Source of the DNA: Vanilla planifolia
Lineage: Eukaryota > Streptophyta > Magnoliopsida > Asparagales > Orchidaceae
DNA: 64,000 bases
Assembly (NCBI GenBank): GCA_023846275.1
Contig: CM043870.1
Location: 12,719,527-12,783,526, forward strand
Reading direction: 5' to 3'
The notes beneath the pieces are model-generated. The model was not told the origin of the DNA, did not search any database, and saw nothing but the letters and a program-made list of their open reading frames with translations. Numbering within the stretch: the first letter of the stretch is position 1; each line of letters begins with the position of its first letter. The position numbers and the translations under genes are program-made. Positions 14,155 to 25,409 of the stretch are shown here, piece by piece.

Positions 14155-17100
14155 TTCTTTGTTAGGTTTTAGAAAACCCTAACCATGAGAGTGAGCAAGA
14201 AGGCCAATCAAGAGAAGCTAATAGGAAGAAGAGGAACTAGTCATGAGCAAGAAGTGGAAGAAAGATCTCAATAGACCAAAAAGAAAAGGCTTACCATTGG
14301 AGAAGTCTACCACTCATATCACAAGGTAGGATGAACCATGTGATTACTCATTAAATATAGTTAAAACATAGGAAAAATAAAAAGTGACTATCTAGCTAAA
14401 TTGCATGTGGTGACTTAGAAATAAAATGGATCATGATTAGCTATCTTCCTTCCATGAAATTCACTTTATAAGGATGATCATGAACTATCTAAGACTTGGA
14501 GGATTTTTCTATGAGAATGATTTACACTTATTCTAATTAAATTTGTAAGGAATTTTTTAATTTATGCATGTTCTACAAATTTATCCTAACTAAGAATGTA
14601 GGATAGAATTTCATTGATACATCATTCCTAAAATGGAGATCCTTTATTTCTATATTTATGGCTTCAAAATTTGAATTTAAAAAGTTGTGTGTTACCATGA
14701 ATTTTCCTTGAAATATGATTATGTAGTTTTGTGAATGAAAGTATCCTAGAATAGAATGCTTTTGTATTTCATGACTTTACTTGTAAGATGAGATTATTTA
14801 ACATGGAAAAATGTTAGCACTATCTTCTAGATGAGAAAGGAATGATTTTATTTAAAATTTATAGCATGAATTAAATGATCAAGTTTAGTTAAATTACATG
14901 AAATTATATGATGTAACTCTTATATAATTCAATTCCATGATAGTATGGCCTTATGATTAATGGAAAGCTAGAATTAAGGTCCTTAATGATCTCATGATTT
15001 CATAAGTAACATGGGAATTATAGTGTGAATTTAATAGAATTCTCCTTTACTCATGAATTGTAGAAATTTAGTTTAAATTTTAAATACACAAGCTTAATGA
15101 TTCACTATTATGAAATGCATAAGATCTTAAGATCAATATGTGAGGTAGTGAATGCCACAATCTTTATAAAATTATGTTGTAGGAATCTTTTAAGTAAAAG
15201 TAGTAAAGAATATGCATAATCCTTGTCATTTTCGTGTATGCTTTCATGTTGATTTGCTATGTTTAACTTTACACAATCAATGTGACATCTCAGTTAAGCA
15301 TGAGAAGTTCTAAGTTTTAAACTTAAACACATAGCTTGATGAGAACATAGATTCATAACCATGAAACCTTTATTCAAAAACTAGTACAGAACTTTGTGTT
15401 TACAATTGACCCTAGACTTGGCTATGAACATTAGATTAGAACTTGAACACCCTATCCAAGCCTTAGGAATTCTTGTTGCCAATTCTTTCATTTCATCAAA
15501 TAAGCCTTGAAGGCTTGTGTTATAGCTTTGCCAAGGAATGTAAGGAAAGTGTTTAACCCCTTATGTTCAAGTAGCTAGCTTCTAAGGTGAGTATAGCCCT
15601 TGATTTTGAGATGCATTGTTTGGAAGAGCTTACTTTAGGCCTTAGAAGAAGGCTAAATTTTTTAGGCTCAATGATAGCTACCAAAGATAATTCGGTTTTG
15701 ACTAAGAGTGTTTAAGGCTATGGATAGATAAATATGGTCTTATGATTGAATCCTAGTTCGTAATTCAAATCATTTTGTGGTTTTGTATAAACCAAGAAAT
15801 TGATACTTGGTTATATATGGCATAGTGAGCAAAGGAAATGTATATGCTACTAGTTAAAATTTTGTCATGTGTAAGATAAATCAGCTTTAGGTTTGGCTTA
15901 TGAATTGGTTTATTTTGAAGAAATTTCTAATAAAAGGTTTATAATTGGACTGAGGTTGTAACACTTGATGAGCCTTTATTCTTTCAATAGATAAGGCATT
16001 TGGATAGTGGAGCTCTCACTAATATCTTTCAAAGATGGTTAGAAGGCTTAAGGTAAGCCTTACAGATATACTAAGCATGGGTAAGGAGTTGATTATGCTT
16101 GAACTTTTGGCTAAACCTTTGCTTGATGTAGTTTATAAGGAAAGACCACAAGTGACCTTGATTAGGCTCTTAGGACATGGTTTAATGCCCTAGTTTGTGA
16201 TGAAAAGGATGTTTGTGTGGCTCAAGAGAGGCCTTTAGGAATGTTACCATGGCACAAGATTTCTTACAAGCCATAAGACTCACTAGTGGAACTCATCGAT
16301 GCCAATACTTTATTGATATTATAATAACTTAAATATTGTACCTAAAGGTAAAATCAAAAGACTTGGAATCAAATAGAAATTAATGGGATAACTTAAAAAA
16401 CAAAATTCTAAGAAGGATCCTAAAAAAGGTCAGTGCAAAGAGTTACTATAGGAGTGATGTTTAAATAAATTAAGGTAACTCTGATAACTAATTCATTGTT
16501 TAAAGGAAACCTTGGGTAAAGCAATTGACGATAACCATAGATAGTTAATTTAAACTTAAAGAAACTCTAGTTGCTTCATTTAAGTTTTTGAAAACCTTAT
16601 GTGTTCGAATGGAATTGAAGAAAACTTCATTATTTGATTGGAATTAAGGCACCCTTAGATACTTGATTGGAATTGAAGAAAACTTAGTAGAGCCAATATA
16701 GCAATTGATAAAGTTTGGAATGATTCTAAGGGGTCATGAAACTAATCTTAACAAATTCTAAATGCATTGAACCTTAAAGCTTACACCCTTGCTCGATTAA
16801 TGACTTGTTTTGATATTCTACACCTATAATAAAAGGTAATCATTTTGCATTGCTTGAGCTTGTAGCAGAATGCCATATCACATGGTAATAGACTCTAGGT
16901 TTGGCTAAAGTTTTTTTGTATATTTAGTCTCAAGAGGGAACATTAACACATTTAGTCCAATTAGGAGTATAAGTTGTTCCATTATGTGTTATGGGGAGTA
17001 CATATGGTCCCTAAGGGCACCTAAAGCCATTAGCTTAGCTCATGTGATCAGCTTTCCAATATTAGAGTGCAAAGTCATATGATGTGAAATGAGTGTTATA

Positions 17101-17230
17101 TCTTAAGAAGGTTGTGTTGTGTTGGAGAGAGTATTAGATTGATGGTGAGAAATTATGCATCCAATTAGTAGCATCATAAACTCATGCATCAATTTAGTTT
17201 TAGAGATGGAGATACATGAAATGGGACTTT
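14155..17230 (+). repeat. Interspersed repeat family R1, copy 2
   Basis: This is the longest uninterrupted copy. Its left end (14160-14480) aligns with 19365-19690 (copy 3): both have an 'aaaacc' motif just before an ATG, then purine-rich AAGA/GAGG codons, then a 'cttccatg(a/c)aatt' block. From 14820 it also aligns with copy 1. The block 'gacatctcagttaagcat' near 15282 recurs at about 27318 in copy 3. Frames are interrupted throughout. Confidence 0.65.
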
Positions 17231-18102
17231 ATATTTGATGATATTTTTATATTCTTCTTAAAGATTAAGATATATTTCCTTATTACTACATGTATTTTTT
17301 ATAGTATGAAAAAAGTTTTTTTTTATTTAACACCTAGCTCACTCCTTTTATATTTTTATAAGTTCAAGGAGTTAGGAGTTATTTAGGAGCCAAGTTTGAG
17401 GTCATTAGAGTTCGTATATTTTCTTGATGACATCCTTTTTGTATTTTATGATACGTAATAGTTGTGTTACAATTTACATTCATGTTTTTTTTGTTGTATT
17501 TAGTGATGGGCATTAGATTGTATTAGAGTTTTAATGGTTGCCTTTAGTATTTGTAGATGTAGGTTTATTTTTGTAATAGTTGGTTTGATCATTGGATATT
17601 TATGATGGTTATGGATAACTATGAGTTTTGTGATTATGCATTCAAGCTTGAATGATTTATTTGCTATTATCTTGATAGATTTTTGGATTTGTTGCACTTA
17701 ACCATTTAAAAAAATGGCTAAACATTGGATGCAAAAATTTTAAATTCTATCAACTTCTTAATTTGTTGAATATTGTTGACCATCTTGCCTAGAATATGCA
17801 CATTGCCATTAACCATTTCTAAGACAACTATTGATAGCTCCTAATTCTTTGCAAACTTATAGCTCTAATAGTGCAACCAGTCCTTCAACTTCCATGTTTA
17901 ACTTAATACCAAGAAATGTAAAGAAAGCTTTCAGTGCTTCACCAAAATAATTACAAATAATCTCATTATAGCTAATGAGTCAAATATATAATACTTGAGA
18001 AGGGTAGGATTAAACTAAGATGAACTATTAAGGAGTCCAATGAAGGAAATCATATCCAAAGAAAACACCTAAACATGTTATAACAATTAGTTAAAAAGGT
18101 TG
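17231..18102. other. AT-rich non-coding DNA, no gene recognised
   Basis: Only short frames are present. The largest is a minus-strand frame of 65 codons at 17500-17697, rich in Ile, Lys and His, which looks like chance coding of an AT-rich tract. No repeat partner was found elsewhere in the window. Confidence 0.5.
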
Positions 18103-18480
18103 TCACACCCCACTTTTTGTATTACTTTTTCCAACATAAGTGTGGCTAGACTTATGCCCTAATTATAGTACTTGACTTGCCACTTTTCATTTCTTAAGCT
18201 TGAAAACCACATTAATAGTCATAATCCTCTAATTTGATCATCATGTTCATAACTATCCTAAGGTTTCTACCAAACCCTAATTGGAATATCTAAGGTTTTA
18301 TCAAAATCCTACTATTCTATTTGGGCTATCCTAGGAATTTTACAAAACCAATAATTGTAGACCTATTGTTTCAACAAAATCTTACTCTTCTATTTAAGCT
18401 AACCTAGGGTTTCTATCAAACACTAATTGGCTTTATTACATCTTCCTTTTGGCTAACCAATTTAAGATTCATTTTTGGAT
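18103..18480 (+). repeat. Possible retroelement terminus beginning TGTCACACCCC
   Basis: A sequence starting near 18103 with TGTCACACCCCACTTTTTG resembles the 5' end of many plant LTRs (TGT.ACACCCC), and two blocks downstream recur at 1965-2110 and 3200-3420. No matching CA terminus, primer site or second LTR was found, so the LTR reading is tentative. The repeat relationship itself is better supported. Confidence 0.4.
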
Positions 18481-19354
18481 AAACGCTTGTACAATTTTAG
18501 TAACTAAGTTGAATTATTGTTAGTTATGCCTTAGATGACAATTATACAATATGATGTTTGAAGGTCATATGGTATATTAAGGGTAAGAAATCAAAAGAGC
18601 ATTCAACTATATGGATTATAATACCAATTGATCATACAATACAAGAATTAACAAAAACAATTACGATATAGGTATTAATAATTTATGGAAGTTGGGACTA
18701 ATTGTATAATATAATATGTTTATTATATGAGTATGACATTATCCCAAGTGTTAGGTTTGGATTCGTCTAAAGGGGCTTGATATCGAATAGTACCATCATC
18801 GCAAATCATAAAGTATGATCTAGTGTTTGAAAGTGAGGGTGATGGTAAAAGGATGATCACACCACTATTTAAGAATGTTAATGAAAAAGATAGAGTTAGT
18901 CATATAGGTATGAAGCAAGATATCATACAAATATGTTAATAAGAATAAAGAAAAAATTTATGATTAAAAAGAATAGGAGACTTATTAATTGTATAATAGC
19001 ATACTCAATATCATACAAATATAGTTAGTTAAGAGTAGCATTGCACAAAAGAATCATTAGGTTAAGATGGGAACTTATGCATTTTATCATACTAACATCG
19101 TAAAATGGTTGTATAAAATAATACAAGAAAGTTGTTCTTTAAATAAAGTGAATCTTGATAAGTGTACAGTACAGTGACCTTAAAATTATAATATAATAAA
19201 GAGACACTAAATAAACCATGGTATTGTAATTACATGCTTTCTATCTCAATTATAGAAATTATGATGTTGTAGATCTAAAGGTTGGAAAGAACTTGCTTAG
19301 GGCTAATTTATTGACATAATCCCTTTATCTCTAGGTTCTTAATTGATATATTTA
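18481..19354. other. AT-rich non-coding DNA, no gene recognised
   Basis: No frame of note and no repeat partner recognised by eye. The stretch separates the TGTCACACCCC-type repeat from R1 copy 3. Confidence 0.5.
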
Positions 19355-19364
19355 TGTTAATGTT

Positions 19365-19553
19365 GTGGTGTTTCTATATTTTATGAAAAACCTGCTAGCC
19401 ATGGAGTTACGTATCGAGGAAAATAAAGAGGTAGCAATGGAAAAGAGGACTATACGCAAGAAGATCTCAAGAATTGAAGAAGAAAGAGCCTACCCTAGGA
19501 GACGTCCTCTACTTAAGTTACATGGTAGAGTGGCCCTTAAGATCGTACATTAG
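19365..19553 (+). pseudogene. Short coding-like remnant in repeat R1
   Basis: An open frame of 62 codons is rich in Lys, Arg and Glu. The start at 19365 is arbitrary; an internal ATG at 19401 (MELRIEEN...) aligns better with the ATG of copy 2 near 14187. The stretch KISRIEEERAYPRRRPLL here resembles KISIDQKEKAYHWRSLPL readable in copy 2 around 14250-14310, where the frame contains stops. That relation between copies suggests an old protein-coding segment, perhaps the N-terminal part of a retroelement protein. No family is recognised, and shared nucleotide ancestry alone could explain the likeness. Confidence 0.3.
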
Positions 19554-20269
19554 AGTTAGATAAAATCTAAGAAAGGATAAAGTGGATTTTCTTTTTAAAT
19601 TGCATATGAAAACGTTGGAAACTTAATGTGATAACAACTACCTGATCCCCTTCCATGCAATTACTATGCAAACAATGGGAAATATGATTTATCGTGACTA
19701 CAAATAGTGTAACTATCGTGTAATGGAATGTTTCATATTATTTTCTTGTGAGAAATTTCTAAATGACTCATGCAGTAACCTAACATAATGTCTAACTTAA
19801 GAATGTAAATTAAGCTACATGAACATTACCTTACTGAGATAACATTGTTTTCTTGGATTGTGAATGTTGGGCTAAAGGAATTTTTTTGAGCATATAATGG
19901 ACTTTTTTATTTTATCATTGTTTAATTTTGTGAGAAACCATGCTTAATTCTTACGATAGCCTTGTCTAAAAATGTAAAAAGCGGCTTTCATGATTATATG
20001 TTTGCAATAGAAGAATTACTTTCTTGATGTCTATGTAAATTCAATTGTTGAACTTGAAATGTTAATTATTAATGCAAATTAATCTTAAAAAGAGATATAT
20101 TTTGTGGTTAAAAGTATGATAAGTCATAATAAATTGTTATTTATGTCAACATGTATGAAACATAACCTTGTTCTAAGCATCAAAAATATTGTAAAGTCTT
20201 GAAACCATAGAAGGATTGATTTACAAGTAGTATAACTCTTAACTGATATATGATTGCATGTTTTATTTA

Positions 20270-20274
20270 AATGT
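20270..20274. repeat. Target-site duplication AATGT, left
   Basis: The five bases AATGT directly precede the TGTTACACCC start of the 5' LTR. They are repeated at 27082-27086 directly after the 3' LTR. Confidence 0.85.
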
Positions 20275-21005
20275 TGTTACACCCTTATGTTTGATGAGTC
20301 AAGCATAAATATTTATAAATATCTCATATGGGCTTGCTTTAAGTGTACTAATATTCAATTAAATCATGAACTTTAAATGTCTAAAATATATGTCTTCAAG
20401 GCTCTGGATTCATGGCAAGCTTCAAGAAAATTGAAGACATGCACTAAAATTTTTATACATGAATTTCTCTTTATTTTCTTGAATTTGATATGTCCAAATT
20501 TTAAGATGATATGGCACACTAGTAGTATTAATATTTGAAAATGTTATAAGTTTAATAATTATTGAATTTTGATTTTTGGGCCAACCATTATTGATAAAAA
20601 GTATAGACATTGGTATTTGATTTTTTAAAATAATTTAGGAATTATTTTTCATGAATTTCTTTTCATAGTCACTTAGAACACTTGTAATACTATCATAATA
20701 TAAAATTGTTTTGGTATACTTATATTCAAAATTTTGGCACACAAATTCTCACAAGACACTATAAAACCACTTTAATCAAGAGATTTTTCACTGTAGCATT
20801 GGGCGGGTCGATCTGACCCAACCGTTGGCCTGTCCAGGCTTTAGGGATTTAAAAAAATAAAATAAAAATTGTTTGATAAACATGAAGGGGTCATATGGGA
20901 CTAAATTCCCATTCGATTGTCAAAGAAAGAAGAAGGGCAGGCGCAATCCGACGGCTTAGGTTAATCAAGCTAAAATTCTGCAAGTAAACAGTAAAACAAA
21001 AAGCA

Positions 21006-21055
21006 AGAGCTTCGAACTGGAGGTAGATTTGTCAGACGATGTAGAACCACTATAG
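21006..21055 (-). other. tRNA-like antisense segment in LTR U3 (5' LTR copy)
   Basis: Read on the minus strand it contains AGTGGTT, as in a tRNA D-arm/A-box, then about 30 bases, then GTTCGA, as in a tRNA T-loop/B-box. Homologous segments occur in the 3' LTR (26115-26164) and in the solo LTR (53404-53452), where the B-box word is fuller (GGGTTCGATTC). It does not fold as an intact tRNA and is not called as one. Confidence 0.35.
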
Positions 21056-21301
21056 TAAATTTTTAATTCAAATAATTTCAGGACACATTACACTAATACA
21101 TACAGGGCAACCTATGCACGATCCAATGGCTCAGATCAAGGCTGCCTAATCCAACGGCAATGATTGATCTTAAAAGATAAAATTGGGATTCAATGTCTAT
21201 TTCAAGGTCCAAATCGAACAATGACTACTATGTGTGTGTTACACAAACGACAGTTCATTTTAAAGCCATTGAGAGTGCATTTAGAGCTCAAACTTGAGCT
21301 C

Positions 21302-21310
21302 TATAAATAG
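21302..21310 (+). promoter_or_regulatory. LTR TATA box
   Basis: TATAAATAG follows GAGCTC in the LTR and is conserved at the equivalent position in the 3' LTR (26418-26426) and in the minus-strand solo LTR (53141-53149). This supports it as the element's core promoter. Transcription would start about 30 bases downstream. Confidence 0.7.
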
Positions 21311-21968
21311 GGAAGGATGAAGAACTTTAAGAGGTTACCATTGCTAAGTTTTCAAAGCTTTCAAATCATAATTTTGAGTTATTTCAAGTGCATACAGTGT
21401 TTCCAAACTCATAAAGTGAAAGCTGTAAGAAGGAACCCAAAATTAGAGGTTTTACTTCAACTATTTTCAATTTCTATTTCCTTCCTCTTTTTGGTTTTTC
21501 TTTGGAATTTTTATTGTATTGAGTGTACCTCATACTTCTTTTAAATTATCTTAAGTTTATACTTTGTTACCAATTTTTGTATTTGTTTCCTTAGGGTAAG
21601 GGCATCCCAGCAATTGTGCAAAAGCTCAGGGTTTGAGTTGAGCTCAAAAAAACTCAAGTAGGTTTGGGATTGGTCATAGGTAAAATCCCAAGTAGGTTTC
21701 AGGTGAGCCATACAAAAAATCTTGCTTGTAATTTCATAATTTTTAGTGGCTCTTTTGCCACAACAGTTGGGGGTGGACATAGGCTCGATTTTGAGTTGAA
21801 CCACCTTAAAAATTTTTTGTGTACTATTTTACAACTCTTTCTTGTTCTTACTTTTAAAAACATTTAAACTTAAATTTAAACAAAAAATTAAAAGAAAATT
21901 TGAAATTTTTATTTGCCACAATTCACCTGCCCTCTTGTGGGTTTATTTTAAGCACAAAGAACTTATAT

Positions 21969-21980
21969 TGGTATCAGAGT
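21969..21980 (+). other. Primer-binding site, initiator tRNA-Met type
   Basis: TGGTATCAGAGT lies immediately inside the 5' LTR. It matches the usual plant Copia primer site complementary to the 3' end of initiator tRNA-Met, except for T in place of the final C. Confidence 0.9.
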
Positions 21981-22080
21981 GAGGAATCCCAAATTACGTG
22001 AGTAACATCACATGGGAGATCTGTTTATGCTAAGAGAAGGCTTTCTCACATTTTTTTGTGGTTTTGTGATTTTTGATTTT

Positions 22081-23304
22081 ATGGCTTCCTCTTTGATTGA
22101 TATGAGTGCAACCTTGTATAAAGGATTTTTTTTCAAATCAGCCTCCCTTGTTTAAAGGAGATTTTTACTTTGATTGGAAAATCTGTTTTAGAATTTTTTT
22201 TCAATCTATCGATTTGAGTTATTGGAAGTTAAGACTAAGTCTTGTGAACTTCCTAGAAATTATTCTACCAATGAAGTCAAGCCCTTCAGTGAGCTTAATA
22301 TTGAGCACAAAAAATTGGCTCAATCGAATTGTAGGGTTTCTCCTAGTGAATTCACACAAATTATGAATTTACATATGACATTTGAGGTATGGAAAAAACT
22401 CAAAGTAACTTATGAGGGCACCTCACAAGTGAAAGAGATAAAGATCAACATCTTCACCCATGACTATGAGCTTTTTAGAATGAATCCCGATGAGATTATT
22501 AAAAGTATGTTTTTAAGATTTAATGACATTACAAATGACTTGGTAAATCTTAGGAGGGCATTCTCAAATGGTGACATAATAAAAAAAATTTTGAGAATCC
22601 TTTCAAAGAAATTTGATCCCCGTACAACAACTATTAAAGCAGCTAAAGATGTCAACAAATTTTCATTGGATGAACTCTTTGGGAAACTTCTCACTACTAA
22701 AATAGAGATGATAAGGAGACATATAGAAGAGGCTTTTAAAAGTAAGCTAAAGCATGAAAGGAAGAAGGAAGAACCCATGGCCTTCAAAGCCACCAAATGT
22801 GATTCGAATTTCACTTTCACCTCTTCCATGGATTTTGAGGATGAGGTAAGTTTTCATGTTAACGATTTAGCAAAAAATTTGGCAAAAAGTTTTGTTAATA
22901 GAAAATGGAAGAAGAGCAATAAAGAGAGGAAGGGGTCACGAACGTTCTTTGATTATGGTCAAACCAGTCATATTAAACCAGAATATCCAAAACTCAAGGA
23001 CAAGCATATGAAAAAGGAAAAGAAGAAGAAAAAGAACTTGAAGAAAAAGAAAACTTTCTAAGCTACAAGGAGGGATTTCGAAGATTTGGATGTTTCAAGC
23101 TCAAGTAGAGGAGAAGAAGGGGTGAATGGTTTTATGGCAAATAAGACATCTTTAATATCTTCAAGTGAAGAAGAAGAAGAAAATGAGGTAAGCTCTTGGA
23201 CAAGAGATATTCTTGAAAGTAATTATATTGAAGTTATGAATGCATTGAGTTCTTTAATTAGTGCTCATAAAAAATTAAAAAAAGACTTACAAAGCAAAAG
23301 TTGA
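22081..23304 (+). pseudogene. gag: Copia gag, frameshifted
   Basis: Gag forms the nucleocapsid particle that packages element RNA. The likely start is ATG at 22081 (MASSLIDMS). The frame then shifts near a T8 run (22126-22133), is read as QPPLFKGDFYFDWK...FFQSIDLSYW in the second frame, and returns to the first frame near 22222, where 280 codons run to 23061. That part has the Copia gag core (FEVWKKLKVTYEGTSQVKE..., then KILRILSKKFDPRTTTIKAAKD). The zinc knuckle near 22957-23000 reads FFDYGQTSHIKPEYPK: the His is kept, but the three Cys of the CCHC pattern are replaced by Phe, Tyr and Tyr. After a stop at 23061, a serine/glutamate-rich tail and a short Lys-rich helix continue at 23086-23304. 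Nucleic-acid binding is probably lost. Confidence 0.85.
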
Positions 23305-23861
23305 ATTACTTTATTTTGTTATGAATGAAGATGAAAAAAAAAGTATAGAAAATCAACATTATGTGATGAAAAGGTTTCCCTTATCATTTAGAATACTTCT
23401 TTAAAACATGATATTTTTGTTTTGAAAGAAAAAATACAATATTTTTAGCATACTAGAGTTAAAAATACTTCACATACTTATGCTTCACATGCTTATTGTT
23501 CTTCACATGTCTTCAATTTTGAAAAACCTAAGTATATAAGCATGCCTAGGCCATCATATATTATTTGTTTTTATTATTATAAATCTAGACATACAATCAA
23601 AGATTACTTTTTTAGAAGAAATATGTATGCACAAAAAAAAAATTTTCGATGGATTGTTAAGAATATGAACATGCAAGCTCCATTTAGTGCTCAACCCAAA
23701 TTGTCTTGGGTTTGTAAGAGTAGAACTTAGAAGATTAGAAGAAAATGTCTCAAAAATAATTAGAGACATTCTAGGATAGGTTTAAGATATTTAGAAAAGT
23801 TAAATTGATGAATTAATTTAGTAGCATGCTCCTAATTTAGATTTTATACCTTATATAGTCA
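23305..23861 (+). pseudogene. Remnant between gag and pol, with second degenerate zinc knuckle
   Basis: Stops occur in all frames except short pieces. At 23542-23730 one frame reads CFYYYKSRHTIKDYFF, which fits a CCHC knuckle whose later Cys are Tyr, followed by QKKNFRWIVKNMN and SAQPKLSWV, resembling the linker that precedes protease in Copia polyproteins. No protease active site (D-S/T-G) and no integrase zinc finger or D-D-E core can be read between here and 23862, so those domains appear deleted. Confidence 0.6.
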
Positions 23862-25231
23862 AAACAAAGAAGAAAACCTCTTATGAATTGGTTTAAAAGA
23901 AAAAAACCAGACCTTAGTTATTTTCATATTTTTGGTTGTAAGTGCACTATTCTCAAGAATGTGAGAGAAAATTTAGAAAAGTTTGATGAGAAAGTAAGCA
24001 TAGGAATCTTTTTAAGATATTCATCTATTAAAAAAGCATATAGAGTCTTTAATCTAGAATCTCAAAAGATAGAAAAAACAATATATATTATGTTTGATGA
24101 GTCTCTCTAATTAGTTAGTGAGAAGCATTTAGAAGATGAAATAAAATTAGTAAAGAACTTAGATTTGAATAAGAATGAAGGAAAATTAGAAAATCTATCA
24201 GAAAGTAGCTTCAAAAAGTGTAAATCGGATGCTACATTATTTCTAAAATCATTATGGGATGATTTATTAATTGTTTAAATTTATGTTGATGATATTATTT
24301 TTGGTAACATAAAAGAAGAAATGCATAGAGAATTTGGAGATCTTATGACTAAAGAATTTCAAAATGAGCATGATAGGTGAGATAAATTTTTTCTTAGGAT
24401 TACAAATAAGACAACTAAAAGATGGTATTTTTATTTCTCAAACAAAATATTTTAAAGAAATATTTAAAAAATATGGCTATGAAAATATGAAACTTAGGAA
24501 AGTTCCTATGAACCAATCTATTTACTTAGACCTAGATGAACAAGGGAAAACCATAGACCAAAAACTTTATAGAGGACTTATAGGATCTTTATTATACCTT
24601 ACAGCTAGTAAGCTTGACATTCTATTTAGTGTTGGATTATGTGCTAGATTCCAAGCAAACCCAAAGGAAATTAACTTGAAAGCTATTAAAGCAATCTTCA
24701 AATATTTGAAGGGAACCATGACTCTAGGATTATGGTATGCTAAAAATGACATTTTCTTATGAACTCATTGGCTATATAGATTCAGATTTTAGAGGATCTA
24801 GAGTGGATGGGAAGACCACATCAAGGACATGTCAATTCTTAGGACAATGTCTTATTTCATGATCAAGCAAGAAACAAAATTGTATAGCTTTGTGAACAAT
24901 CGAAGTCGAATATGTTGCAGTTGGAAGTTGTGTTGCTCAAGTACTATGGTTAAGACAACAACTTCAAGACAATGGTCTAGAAGTCACATATATATCTATT
25001 AGAATTGATAACACTAGTGTATTTGCATTAGCCAAGAATCAAGTTTATCATTCTAAGACTAAGCATATAGATGCTAGATATCACTTTATTAGAGACGAAG
25101 TGGCTAAAGTATTAGTAGAATTAGAGTATGTTCCAATTAAGATTGAATTGGTTGACATTTTTACCAAACCCATACCATTAGAACAATTTCAAACATTGAG
25201 AGAATAATTAAGAATTTTAGACATTGCTTAG
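23862..25231 (+). pseudogene. pol: Copia pol remnant: integrase C-terminus, partial reverse transcriptase, RNase H
   Basis: The integrase C-terminal region reads KPDLSYFHIFGCKC...GIFLRYSSIKKAYRVFN (23907-24045). After a stop at 24108 it passes through a Lys/Glu-rich hinge into FKKCKSDATLFLK...LLIV, a stop at 24276 where the family has Gln, then the polymerase motif YVDDIIFG at 24282-24305. The fingers and most of the palm before that are missing, with the join near 24210. A frameshift near 24360 leads into EINFFLGLQI...RGLIGSLLYLTASKLDI (24364-24762). After another shift, RNase H is read at 24770-25231 with the acidic residues in place (IDSDF, EVEYVA, DNTSVFALAKN, HIDARYHFIRD), but stops replace Trp at 24860 and a residue usually Ser at 24893, and another lies at 25205. 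It cannot encode an active enzyme. Confidence 0.88.
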
Positions 25232-25396
25232 GGTTCACTCCCTTTTGATGCGATCAAAGGGGAGAATAGTTAGGAGTTAGGAGGAGCATCAAGATAGGGG
25301 AAGCATCTTAATTCTTAATTTTCTCCTAAAAAATTTATTTCTATTTCCTTTATCACATTTTTGTATTTAAAAAAGTATTTATGTCTTGTCATCATC

Positions 25397-25409
25397 AAAA
25401 GAGGGAGAT
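25397..25409 (+). other. Polypurine tract
   Basis: AAAAGAGGGAGAT abuts the TGTTACACCC start of the 3' LTR. This is the expected site for plus-strand DNA priming in a Copia element. Confidence 0.85.

Larger units (their letters stand above)
19355..20274 (+). repeat. Interspersed repeat family R1, copy 3 (left of the Copia insertion)
   Basis: Aligns with 14155-14950 of copy 2. The shared coding-like segment is followed by 'aaattgcat(g/a)tg' and 'ccttccatg(a/c)aatt'. Near the right end, 'agtataactcttaactgatatatgat' resembles 'gatgtaactcttatataattcaatt' in copy 2. The copy is cut at 20274 by the Copia LTR and resumes at 27087. Confidence 0.55.
20275..21967 (+). repeat. Copia 5' LTR
   Basis: It begins TGTTACACCCTT and is collinear with 25410-27081. 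The 3' boundary is set just before the primer site. The 3' LTR ends ...GAACATCA, while the equivalent here reads ...GAACTTATA, so the terminal CA has decayed in this copy. A TATAAATAG box at 21302 marks the probable U3/R region. Confidence 0.9.

Noticed and set aside
17500..17697. Minus-strand open frame of 65 codons
   Set aside because: It is Ile/Lys/His-rich, typical of AT-rich chance frames. No motif and no conserved copy elsewhere in the window.
21541..21867. Open frames on both strands at the end of the 5' LTR
   Set aside because: The homologous part of the 3' LTR does not keep them open in the same way, and LTR sequence here is untranslated.
22464..22829. Minus-strand open frame of 121 codons
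   Set aside because: It is the antisense shadow of gag, whose plus-strand frame carries recognisable Copia gag motifs.
23862..25231. Pararetrovirus or other viral insertion
   Set aside because: The domain order integrase, reverse transcriptase, RNase H between matched LTRs, with YVDD, is that of a Ty1/Copia retrotransposon. No movement or coat protein motif is seen.
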